From Haliclystus octoradiatus (Eukaryota; Cnidaria; Staurozoa; Stauromedusae; Haliclystidae), in assembly GCA_916610825.1 (NCBI GenBank), contig OU744453.1, positions 4,543,845 through 4,607,844 on the forward strand: a stretch of 64,000 nucleotides of DNA. The letters are read 5' to 3'. Below are positions 47,407 to 58,737 of the stretch, one piece after another. Made by a program: the position numbers and the translations under genes. The notes beneath the pieces are model-generated. The model saw nothing but the letters and a program-made list of their open reading frames with translations, was not told the origin of the DNA and did not search any database. The first letter of the stretch is position 1, and each line of letters starts with the position of its first letter.

Positions 47407-48699
47407 GATTAAAATTCCTCTAATTGATTTGTTTTTCTAATAACTCTGTAACCAATTTTTTTGTCGAATTAAAAATTTGAGATCAAGCTTTCTGTCCACT
47501 CATGGAAATGAGTGAGCTCAACTTACAGGTAAAATCAGCAGAGATCATAAATTTGTTTACAGAAATTTGATTTTATTTCAAAACAAATGAGGCTCTGATG
47601 TTCACGGCATAACCTAAAATTCAATTACGAAGATAAAAATTATTAATTTTAACTACGCACATATAGCAGTAATACAGTATAGCATACGCGGCGGTAGTAT
47701 ACCATTTGAAGTATTTGTTTCTAGTTATGTAATTATGAATATTTATATATCAATAAGATCAGCTTCACACGAAATCCAAGAAAATCATATCCATTTATGA
47801 CAGGGTGTAATTAAGTTACAAATTCTTGATAGATCGCCTCGTAGAATAATAAACCTATACAATCATTTTCAAAAAGCATTATGCCGATTTGTACCTGTAG
47901 AAAAGAACTACTGCGGAGAGATAGGTAGCTAAAGATACTACTGTACTTCTAATAGTGGGAAATTCCTAGAGAGATGTAATTCATTTTTCAAATTATCAGG
48001 AGCGAAAAGAAATGAACAAATTGGACTGTTAATTAAAATGTTGACCATCTATTTTGGTAGTGCGCGTTAAATGTTGAAATCATATAGGGCTGCATTCCGG
48101 GGCTACATTATCTAATGTAGCTGAACTTCATCACCCATATATCGAATTTTATCGAACATTCACAATTAAGGTTAAAGGAAAACCTTGCGGGCTCCAATAA
48201 ACTACCTATAATAGGTCCTGAAGGCGGGGAGTTATCATGATTTCTCCATCTTCTTGAATGCCCTGGAATGATACCACGGACTCCTCCGTGGTGGGATATT
48301 TGAGTCACGCATCTGCTGTGGGATCTGCTGGTACCACGATGCTGGTAGAACGATAAATACACGCTTCAAATCAATACATATTAAGTACATCTCACATAGA
48401 ATTATAATTATGACACATGGTTTTCGTAAACGAAATTTACTTGTGGCCAAAAGCCCTTAAACAGACATCATTATTCAGAAGAACTGAGAGTCTATCACAG
48501 CTGTGTTGTATAGTGCGTGTGTGTGTGTGAAATGAGTTGAATTGAATTGAATGCAGTTTAAACAGAGAATATAAATTAAATTTCTAAAGGTAACACGATC
48601 ATAATTACAAAAAGTAAAATTACTACTTCTTGATGTCTGCATGCATAATTCATCACGAGTTGTACTGTTCCTGCATCGCTACTTGCTAGCATTGCTCGT
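47407..48699. other. Upstream region of the 46273-47406 gene; nothing else recognised
   Basis: AT-rich, with a short hairpin at about 48273-48291 (ACCACGGA, then TCCGTGGT). No exon or TIR pair that I can support. Confidence 0.5.
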
Positions 48700-48714
48700 T
48701 TGCAATCTTCACAT

Positions 48715-48944
48715 GGGGACGAATTACAGAACGATCTACCTTTTGCAATGAAGGAAGTGTCCAAAGCAGGCCTACTTTCAAATGTCTCCTTGAGAAGCAC
48801 TTACGTTCTTTATATACTTTATACTTACTACCACTCTTTCCTGTTATTTATACCTTTTTTTTTACTTAATGTCTGTTTTCCTGTTAACTTAGCTATGTAT
48901 CAGTCCTTTGAAAAAAGTTTGTATAACTTAAAGGTTCTGAATAA

Positions 48945-48990
<46 letters not shown>
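48715..48990 (+). mobile_element. 5'-truncated LINE 3' end with (GAT)n tail
   Basis: Runs as an inverted, diverged copy of 53045-53290: GATCTACC, GAAGTGTCCAAAGCAGGCCT, GCACTTACGTTCTT, CTTAATGTCTGTTTTCCTGT, AGCTATGTATCAGTCC, TTAAAGGTTCTGAATAAATG, then (ATG)n to about 48989. It is the same LINE family in the opposite orientation. Confidence 0.8.
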
Positions 48991-49372
48991 GGGACGGTGT
49001 TATATATTCTAGTTCGCATTATTAATTAAGCATGATAAAGTGACGGTGGACGGAGGTTTTTGCTGCTTGGTTAAATGGGAATTTCCTGTCCTGCTTTCAG
49101 CCCAGCATAAGTTGCCGGTCTGGCCTCGCTTTTATAACCTCTTGCCCTTGGCCATTTTGCCTCAATAATGCAATTCCGCCGAAATAGCACGATTTTGCAA
49201 TATTTTGTTTTCAAAATTGCCCTAAACATGTGTTAATTTTGAGCTTTATTTACATTAGTAATTGTGAAATAACGTGATATAGTTACAAACATGACCGATA
49301 ACAACAGTGGCTCAACGTCTGGATCTGATCTTCGTGTTGTTAAATCACAAGATTTACGTTATGACATATTAA

Positions 49373-50845
49373 AGGCCTGGGTATTAATATATACTAGATT
49401 ATACTAAATCTATCACGTGATAACGTGTGACGATTAACGACAATACCCTCCTTACCAAAAATAGATCGGGAGTCTACTCTATGTAATTTATTTTATCCAT
49501 AACGACTTGGCGGTTTAGTGCTTCTTTCTCAACGACGTGGTATTTGTCTTTCTGTTCTTTCACTAGTTATATCAGTATTACCATCAGGAGTATAGACTGA
49601 GCGGGTACCTGTAGACGCGAGAGGAACATTAATTCCACCACGAGCAAACTGATTACGTAAAGCCAAAACAGTTCTGTTATTTGTAGTAAGCCAAGCCGTG
49701 TTAGAGCCCTTAGATATTACATATTCATCAGCAGTAGGTGCATGTAAATCTGACGCTTTATGCATTACAGTACTATATTCCCAAGTGTAAAATCACTTAC
49801 AAAGGAAAACTTAAATTATGTTCCAACAATAACTTTGCAGGGGATTTACCTCTAGAATGGAATGTCACATGGTGAACGGTCAAAATACGATTGAGAAACA
49901 TTACAAAAGTGATACACGAATTTCTGTGTGCCAAGCCTTCATTGCCAGCTTGACTGTCTGGACCGCACGTTCAGCCAATCCGTTAGAACGCGAAAAATAG
50001 GGAGGAGATTCAATTTTGGGACAACCGGAGTTATTAGCCATTGTACAATCATAATTTCCTTGGCGTTATCTGAGACGAAAGTTTTAGGAATACCAAAACG
50101 AGAAAATACAGTAGCTAGTATTTTAATCACAATTGCTGTGACGCGATCTGGACATTCAGCTACTATCCATCCCGTAACTGCATCGGCAAGAATAAATATC
50201 AAGCCAACATCAACAACATGCGCAAAATCCATATGAAGTCTTTTCCATGGTTCTGCCTCTGGCCAAGTGTGTACACTTTGACCAAATCTAGGTCTATTGA
50301 ACATGGTTTTTGACATGTAGAAACAAAGTTCTCTACATCACAAAAAATGCCAGGCCTGGGTATCAATATATTCTAAATTATATTAAATTCAATTGTTTAA
50401 AATTGAATCTTCAAAATATTCCTTGAGGTCACATTCATTAACATTAAAAATCAATCTGTATCGCACTGTGTTCGATACCAGTTTTGTTGTAGAGTAATAC
50501 CTTAGTGGAATTCTCTATCAGAAAAACTTGTAACCTCATGGCCTGTTTTTCTACTTTTAAAAGGGGTCTTGATGAGACAAGCCTCTCATCTTTTTGCAAG
50601 GTATTTTCGTAATTTATGGCATTTAATAAAAATAACAATGTAATGTAAAACAAACAATAATTTTGCATGCTTAAATTTAATTAATTTTTATTAACGTCAG
50701 TTGTAACTAGGCTACATTTTAATGAGAGACCATATTATGTGACTCTCCTTTGTTTTGCATGTCAATTTTGACAAATTAAATGAAATGAAAAATAATAAAT
50801 TTATCACGTGATAACGTGTGACGATATATTTACGACAGTATTTTA
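49373..50845 (-). mobile_element. Decayed Ty3/gypsy-type retroelement: integrase remnant between direct repeats
   Basis: On the minus strand, 50316-49939 reads HTWPEAEPWKRLHMDFAHVV, ILADAVTGWIVAE and FGIPKTFVSDNAKE, a retroviral-type integrase core (first Asp in MDF, second in SDN). After frameshifts, NGLAERAVQTVKLAMKAW follows near 49960-49900 (third acidic residue in GLAE). A further fragment is at 49529-49765. Direct repeats AGGCCTGGGTAT (49373, 50352) and TATCACGTGATAACGTGTGA (49410, 50802) may be LTR remnants. Gag and reverse transcriptase are missing. Confidence 0.75.
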
Positions 50846-51155
50846 ACCATGTTAACTTTAGTCTTGCTTGGCAAACTTTGCGAAACGTACAATGTATAAT
50901 ATTTTTTTGTTTTAGAACTATTATATGATTCGGCTAGAAAGCAGCTGAAAGAATTTTAGTAACCATGGTAGCAGAATTTCATTTATAGCTTTTATTGCTG
51001 AAAAGAGATTGGGGAAGAGCGCCTGATAAATTTCGCAAACGTGTAAAATTATTTTAATAATGCTGAAGTGAAAAGTGTAATCATCCGCGTATAGAACAAG
51101 AAAATCATCAGACTCACGATCTGTTGAATCAATTTTAAACGGTTCTACTTTCAAA
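50846..51155. other. Promoter-side region of the STELLO-like gene
   Basis: About 310 bp between the retroelement remnant and the start codon at 51156. It must hold the 5' UTR and at least part of the promoter. No TATA box or other site stands out. Confidence 0.4.
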
Positions 51156-54100
51156 ATGTTAAATGCATACTGGAAACAAGCAGGAATTGTTCTAATTGTG
51201 ATAAATGTTTTAACGATATTGCTACTATATCGCTGTCACGGTAGTGGAAATATTGACGTAGCAAATGGTTTAAGCCAAGGATGGCGACAGTTTTCACTTT
51301 CATCAGGCATAAAAATAAGCGATGGAAATAGTGATGATTCAAATGTTGATATAAATGTCGACTGGAAATCTATACCACGCAAAGCAGCACCAAATCTTTC
51401 TTTAATGAACGAAAAATGGATCGTATTAACTTCAATATTTGCACCGACTGAGGATGTTGCGAAGTTAGCCGATGTTCCTGGATGGCGTGTCGTTGTAGTC
51501 GGAGATACGAAAACACCAGAGAATTGGAGGTAAAAATCATATTAATGCATTATAAACTTTTTATAAAAATTAATTTTTCGTTGTCGATGAACATCAGGCT
51601 TAATAACATCAGACAAGCTTGAAATTCACAGACTGAGCTAGGACTTAAGATCACAACATACAGTATTACGACCGTTTTAGACTGAGCTGAGTCTGTTGCT
51701 ACGAAGATCTTTATCGTGTATTTCGTTTAGAACTTTAGGAGTGTAAAAGTCTACGTATTTCATCGTTTGCTGAATTAACACATGGAAGCATATCTCGACG
51801 ATTTTCACAATTTTGAAACTGATTTATATGCTTTCTGACAACAGTAAAATATAATAGCCCAATCTTGAATCGTCGAATGAGTAGACCCTAGTTGCAAGCC
51901 TCATACACGTTCTTAGCGATACACCCACGCAACATTCTCCAACGTGAAATTTGTTAAAAATTGTTTTGTAAACATTGCAATGGCGCTGTCGAACTCGATT
52001 GATATCCCCACGTAAAACTGATTTCTATTTTCCATTCGTCATACAAACTCTCATATTCCCACCTCGCTTAATGTTCTATTTTTCATCACTACCAGGGGAC
52101 CTACCAGAGGAGGGGGGATATTAAGCAATCTACTGTACTTCATTTTGTTTTCTGCTAACAGCAAATAAGATTTTAACTCCAAGCAAACACAATCAATTCT
52201 CTGTTATGCCGTGTAATGTTCCCTTACAGTTATAAGACTTCATTTAAAATCATCTCAATGTAAACATGTTGATCTTCTGATTTCTAGTTAATGTAAAACT
52301 CGAAAGTAAACAAGAGAAAAATGATCAAAATCTTGTATATGCATAGCCACGATTACACTAGTATATGCAGGGTTGTTCTTGGAAAATTGCTGATGTTATT
52401 TTTAGTTCAAGTTTTATATGAAGGATATTATTTTTTAGTTACACAATATGTTTGTTATCAGCAATTCCAAGATTGAGATTGAAATAGAGAACAGCATCCA
52501 GAATACAGAATAGGGAACTCTTCGCAAGGGTGAACACATTTGGGAATATTGGGGGGGGGGCTGGCTGATCGCATCACAAAAATTTTTTCAGTTTCAACAA
52601 TGCCAAATACGCTATTTCCTTTATTTTGATGATCAATTTATCAAACAGTGAAGCATATAATATGTCCAACATAACATTAAATGTAGCATATATTTTTTCG
52701 TTTATCCTCTCGATAGTAACCCTAAACAATAATCTGTAAATAAAACCGTATATTTCGCGCAATAATATATAAATCAACTCAAGAACATGAACATCTATAC
52801 AATAAAACCTTCTTTGGGGGTCAAGTAAGATTCCCCCACAAAACAAAAGACCAGTCCTACTGTCCTTACGATATTCTGTCGGCGTATTTTCAACGATTGT
52901 TGAATTTGAATGATTAAAACTACAAATATAATTCATCCTAGTCTTCAAGGTATACCAATAAAGTAAACATCGATATAATGTTGATCAATGTGCTTCTACA
53001 AGTTGATGTTTCAAATAATAGGTTACATCTTTCCTTTGAGGAAGCATTTTGCATTGCTATTAAAAGCAATTATCATCATCATCATCATCATCATCATCAT
53101 TTATTCAGAACCTTTAAGTTATACAAACTTTTTTTCAAAGGACTGATACATAGCTAAGTTGACAGGAAAACAGACATTAAGTAAAAAAACAGGCATAAAT
53201 AAACAGGAAAGAGTGGTAAGTGTAAAGTATACTAAGAACGTAAGTGCTTCTCGAGGAGACGTTTGAAAGTAGGCCTGCTTTGGACTTCCTTTATTGCAGA
53301 CGGTAGATCGTTCCACTTATGCGCATCAGCGTCTTGAAATGAATGACGATGGCTCGACTTGATGTAAATGTCATTGTGGGCGTGAGATCTTGTTCTGGTG
53401 GAATACGGCAGTTGGAAAAAGTCGGAAAGCAAAGGAGGAGCTAGTTTGAATTTAATTTTATGAGTGAACATTAGTTGATGCGATGTTATTCTGTCTCTAA
53501 CAGAAAGCCAACCTAGTTGACTTTGCATATCAGAGAAATCTTGATCTCTATTACAAGAGCAAACTTGAAGTGCATAAATCGGCAAATGCTTTGAGAGTTT
53601 ACAAAATTATTTAATTATTCAAATCTCAGTAATCTACAGCCCTGTTGCTAAAACATAATTATGTAAATTCAAGCTCAGATTCTAACGAGGTCTCTTCTGA
53701 GAAAAGTTTTTCATTTGAGTGTGCAATTGCCGTTCTTGACAGACTGAAACGCCATCTAGTTTCAAGTGAGATTAAAAAGAATGCTGACTGAGTGGGCATG
53801 ATTTTGGCTATGAGGCTGCTTTTGCGACATTGTGTAGCGTTTTTCTGATCTTCTTTTCAATGTTTCTGTCCATTTTATATGCATTTGAGCTAAGAAGGCT
53901 TCGATCATAAAATTACTGTCCTTGTAAAAGCTGTCCTGTTGTGATTCTGTTGTTTAATCGGTTGTTTAACCCCGACTGCGCCTTTCGAATGATCAAGCTA
54001 TAATCCATAGCCCTCTATTCATTATTTAGTAATACATATTGTAGTTTAATTAACATAATTGATCCAATCAACCTGATTGGTATAAGAGTTATGACACCAA

Positions 54101-55340
54101 ATTACCATATCTGCATCAAGCAAATCTAGGTTGGAAAGAGCAATCAATCTTAGAATTCGAACTTGAATTTTCATAAACGTCATTAAAAGTTTATAGAGAT
54201 ATCGCTCTAGTTATTATACAATGCAATATTGCATATAACAGTTTTGTAAACATATTATTATATTAAACATACATATTATTTTTATGTTTAGCTTATTTAT
54301 CATTATGTAATTTCCTTCTTTTTATTTCCAGTCATAAAAACTGTGTATTTTTGAGTGTCAAAAAGCAGTTAGAAATGGGATACCTTACACCACCAACTCT
54401 ACCATTCAAGTCATACACAAGAAAAGATGTTGGGTATTTATATGCCATTGAACATGGCGCAAAATACATTTACGAAACTGATGATGATAATTCACCAACA
54501 AGTGGTAAAATTGAATTTGATCCAGAATTAAAAGAAGATTATTTCTCTTATGCTTCTAATGAAAAACTAGTTAATCCATATTCTTATTTTGGACAAAGTA
54601 CCATTTGGCCAAGAGGATATCCTTTGAACAAAATTGCCGATCCTGATGTTACCAAATATAAAAAATGTTCTAAAGTCAATGCATTAATCCAACAAGGTGT
54701 TGTCGATGGTGATCCAGATATCGATGCTATATTTAGATTAACAAGAAAAGATGTTAACATTCAATTAGATTTGAAATTTGATCCCACTGCAAAACCATTG
54801 GTGTTACCAAAGGGCACATTTACACCTTTCAATTCACAGAATACGTTATTCTTAAACGATGCATTTTTTATGCTGTTATTGCCGCATACTGTTACATTCC
54901 GAGTTACAGATATCTGGCGTGGCTATTGGGGACAACGACTTATTTGGGATGTTAATGGTCAATTATCATTTTTTTCACCAAATGCGTATCAAAAAAGAAC
55001 GGCACATGATTATCTAGTGGATTTTATCGAAGAACAAGACCTCTATTATAAGACAAATAGTCTAATTGAATTCCTAGGAAGCTGGAAAAGTGAAAAACCC
55101 CATTTATTTGATCGTGTTCTTGAACTTTATCTTGAACTTGCAAAACGTAAATTTATTGGTTATAAAGATGTTGTAACAGTTAAAGCATGGTTAATGGATC
55201 TTGTGAGTATTGGTTATGCTATTCCAAATGTAAAAGATTTTCAAACTCATTGCGATGGCACTATTATTGATCGTATACCTGTTGAACAAAAATCATCATA
55301 TTTAAGATTAGGAAAAAAACTTACAAATATATTACAATAA
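51156..55340 (+). CDS. STELLO/DUF288-like type II membrane protein, putative glycosyltransferase (2 exons, 460 aa)
   Basis: Exons are 51156-51529 and 54332-55340, joined in phase 2 (AG/T, Ser125) across a 2.8-kb intron (donor GTAAAA, acceptor TTTATTTCCAG). A short N-terminal tail is followed by one membrane segment (about 8-25, AGIVLIVINVLTILLLY), typical of Golgi type II topology. The lumenal part shows the DUF288 signature: KWIVLTSIFAPTED, GWRVVVVGDTKTPENW, then CVFLSVKKQLEMGY, SYTRKDVGYLYAIEHGA and YETDDDNSP. TDDDN at 174-178 is the putative DxD metal-nucleotide motif. WPRGYPLN and RVTDIWRGYWGQRLIWD follow. Plant STELLO1/2 act in Golgi assembly of cellulose synthase; DUF288 proteins also occur in nematodes and other invertebrates, where the substrate is unknown. 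An AATAAA overlaps the stop codon (55336-55341). Confidence 0.88.
53045..53585 (-). mobile_element. 5'-truncated LINE: C-terminal end of reverse transcriptase ORF and (ATC)n tail
   Basis: The minus-strand frame 53585-53232 reads DMQSQLGWLSVRDRITSHQL, KLAPPLLSDFF and ADAHKWNDLPSAIKEVQSRP then FKRLLEKHLRS, the usual C-terminal end of non-LTR ORF2 proteins (WN.LP.xI motif). The 3' UTR and (ATG/CAT)n tail run to about 53070. It lies in the intron of the STELLO-like gene, antisense to it. Confidence 0.85.
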
Positions 55341-55950
55341 ACCATTTACATATTTTGCTGATTAGACTTATCAGTTTCTAAAGCATCACAAACACTGCAT
55401 TTACGAACAATTGAGGATAATGTGATTTGGAAATTTTGCAATTAACCAGTATGTACATTTTTACATTCAAGTATAATATGATTAATTAATGAACCTTTCA
55501 CACAAATATTGAATTGATAGATGAGATTTGACTGAGATGATGAGACATTTATCTGCATTATTTATAGGCTATACTCTAATTTCACAAAAAGTATGTTGTA
55601 TCTTATAAAATCCATTTATAAACTGGATTTATATATCATGAACACAATTGTACGTCAAACCAATGCTATTATTAGCTATTTATATCTGTCCCCATTTGTA
55701 TAAAACTTTTAAAATCATGTCAGTTGACTGTTTTCTGTATGTTAACTCTTCCTGTTTGAACATGAATTGTTGATTTAGTTTACAGTGTATCCCAGAGCCA
55801 TCTATTTCTAAGAGTTTTACATTAGAGGTGCATCGATTAATAAGTTTGTCAATTATCTACATCGATCAATATTTATCGATAAAATTTCATTATCGGTCGA
55901 TTATTCGGTATACTGATTGGCAAGCCTAGCATGCAGTTTGAATATTGTTA

Positions 55951-56130
55951 CAGTGAAGAAACCTGTATATAACAGCCAGCTACGAGAGGTAGATAAATTG
56001 ACCATTATAGACAGGTTACCTTTATATATAGGTTTGATTCAATAGAAAATACTATTTTAGACATTGCAAGAGTGACCACTATAGACAGGTGGCCGCTTTA
56101 TAGAGGTGACCGTTATAACAGGTTTGACTG
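55951..56130. mobile_element. TA-flanked MITE (CAGTGAAACCTGT family), copy 4
   Basis: 180 bp. Begins TA/CAGTGAAGAAACCTGTATAT and ends CGTTATAACAGGTTTGACTG/TA, with TA on both sides. It is the best-preserved copy at the right end of this family. Confidence 0.9.
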
Positions 56131-56821
56131 TAATTGAAGATTAAAAAATTAAAACACAGATAAGTTAAAGTTTCATTTCTCGATTTGTTTTTAATACTTT
56201 AATTATTTTTAGCCCTTTGACAATGAATTTAAATGTACAAAAGTATCAGCCCAGATCAACCCGCAGGGATCAGGTGTTCTTATAGTTGACATTTATTTAT
56301 TTTATTTATAAATGACATTGTTAGCTGCCATGAGAATTTGTCAACTATTTGCTGACGTTCAATATAACGTTCTGCTGTCTTCGAAATGGTATGACATGTG
56401 ATCTACATAAATCTGGGCTGATACTTGGCAAGTGCGAATTGCCTATGATAAACGTTGCACATTATCCCCTTGTAATCTGAAAATATCTCCATTTGAACTG
56501 CATTGGTTTTATTCCTTAAAATTTCAAATCCCAGATTAGATAATAAATATGATGTGAAGCTGTCCACAGTTGCATAGGATAGGGTATATGGTATAGTGCT
56601 CATTGGTAACGCAAGAACTTTAATATTTAAATAAATAACAAGAGTAAAAATTCATATTTATTCCCGCATAAAATGACGTCATCACGTCGCTGAAGTTAAA
56701 CCATGTCTATGCTCAACTTTGCGGCGTCATAAATTTCACTTTTCCTTCAATTATTATGTACTTAAATAGAAGTTCCACCATGTAAATGCTCAACTTTGCG
56801 ATGTCTCACGTTGCGTCCACA

Positions 56822-56941
56822 GATTATAACGACCAGATACGGCACTGAAAGTCGAATTCATTGTATTTTCGAATTCAATTGTTCTCGGACGCCATTATGT
56901 ATGTTGCCCCTCGATGACCGTTATATCTGGTCGTTATAATA
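56822..56941. mobile_element. Short MITE-like inverted repeat, about 120 bp
   Basis: TTATAACGACCAGATA and its exact complement TATCTGGTCGTTATAA face each other about 90 bp apart. The loop holds GAATTCAATTGTTCTCGG. No clear target duplication. Confidence 0.6.
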
Positions 56942-57348
56942 TGTGCGTTGCGTCTGGCAGTTTGCGGTGTCATCTGAATCGCTTTGCAAGATACAAACGA
57001 ATTTTGATTTCATTCCAATACAGATTATAATTATCCCTATCATTTTTGTCCCCCCCCCATCGTTCAAACCATATATAGTGTATTTATAGTTTCTAAACTA
57101 TGTTCAAGCCTATAGAAGTAAATCTTCATTACGTTTTTCAAGAAAGTTATTTATTACTGAAAAATATCAAACATGTTTATATTTTCTTGGACATGATTAA
57201 ACTTTATAAATATCATACCAAATACACACATATTTCTATGAGATTTTATCAAATATGTAACTATCATTTCACTATACGTGCAGCACTATTACAATTTGTA
57301 ACAGCTATTTTATATGTATCCTATATTCGAAAAACATTTTTAGTATGA

Positions 57349-58737
57349 AAGAGAGCGACAGAATATCACGAAAAAATTTGTTCCGACGTTTCGACAGGGC
57401 TGTTGCCATTATCAAGGTTGAAAGAAATATTTTATGAAATTACAAGATATATGTTAAAATGGGCCAAGACATAAATTTAACATTCTATATTGAATCACTT
57501 TTAATGTTTAGAGTCGGTATCAGCTTCCTATATTTTGTCAAAATTTCATGCACCACTAACCAAACAGTCAAATATTGAATTGCATTTTCCAACAACCGAA
57601 AACATGTGGAAAGATTCCCTGAAACTTTGTTATGGACTTGCGACCCAGCAATAGCCATGTCGAAACGTCAGAACAAATTAATCTTGAATTATTTGTTGCT
57701 ATCTTTCATACTCAAATGTTTTTCGAAGAAACTTCTAATTACTATACCCTATATTAGATGCCAAATTAAAACTCAAGGCAGTTTTGCTGTTCTTATTTGG
57801 TGAAGAAATTCAATAGAACAACAAAAAGAAACTTGTTGCCACTGCAGCAAATGGAGTTCACTAATTGGTTAAAAAGTGTTTTTTACGTGTATGCAATATG
57901 AACTTTTCGAATATGGCTTTTCTCATTGGCGGAAAACCTTGTATACCACTGATGATTATATAATAATATGGTGTATCTAATGACACGCAGCTGTGATGCT
58001 AATTGAGCCAAAGACTACATCTTCTTTTCTGTGCATTCTACAGAAAATAATGCGTAATCTTATTGACCCCATTACTATCATTGTAATTTTTTTCTACTAA
58101 ATAATCAACTTTTAAAGCTCAATAATTTAACCAATTCGTCATAGAACATACTTCGGTATAGGAGAAGTAATAAGTTATATGGTTGTTATTGTTTGTTTCA
58201 TCACAATCACGTAGTAGTGTATAGTGCTGTGTATAGAAATTTACATAATGTAGCGATATCGAAGTTACAGAAATATTAAAACCGTAGATCTTACTCAGAC
58301 TTCAAAGATTGCCTATTTGAAAATCAGTGAACAGAAGTTTTATGCTATAAGCTGCAGATATAAATGTTTAAATTTTCATGATTACTTTTCAGTTGATATA
58401 TATTTATCAATTTCTGAAATAAAAAGACTCATATATATTTGAGACGGACACAATTTGAGAAACAGATGTATATTTGATTAAACATTATTTCAGACGCTGT
58501 TATGTGATTTTAGTCAATAGTTACTCTTTACAATTTTAATAATCGTCAACTTAGATAAAGTTTAATTATATATTTAACAAAACAATGTATAGATAATCCT
58601 TAAAGAGTCTTTGTAAAAGTAACAAAAGACAAACTGCTGACATTTCTACTCATTTTAAAACCTCGGTCTTTCTGTAAACAACGAAAATTTATTCGGCTTC
58701 AAGTTTTAAAAGGAGTTTTATATACATAACAAACATC
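57349..58737. other. Upstream region of the Kv channel gene
   Basis: Inverted copies of TGTCGAAACGTC with GGAACAAATT or AGAACAAATT after it lie at about 57375-57412 (minus) and 57655-57682 (plus), which I read as retroelement ends. No other feature is recognised in the 1 kb before the start codon. Confidence 0.5.
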
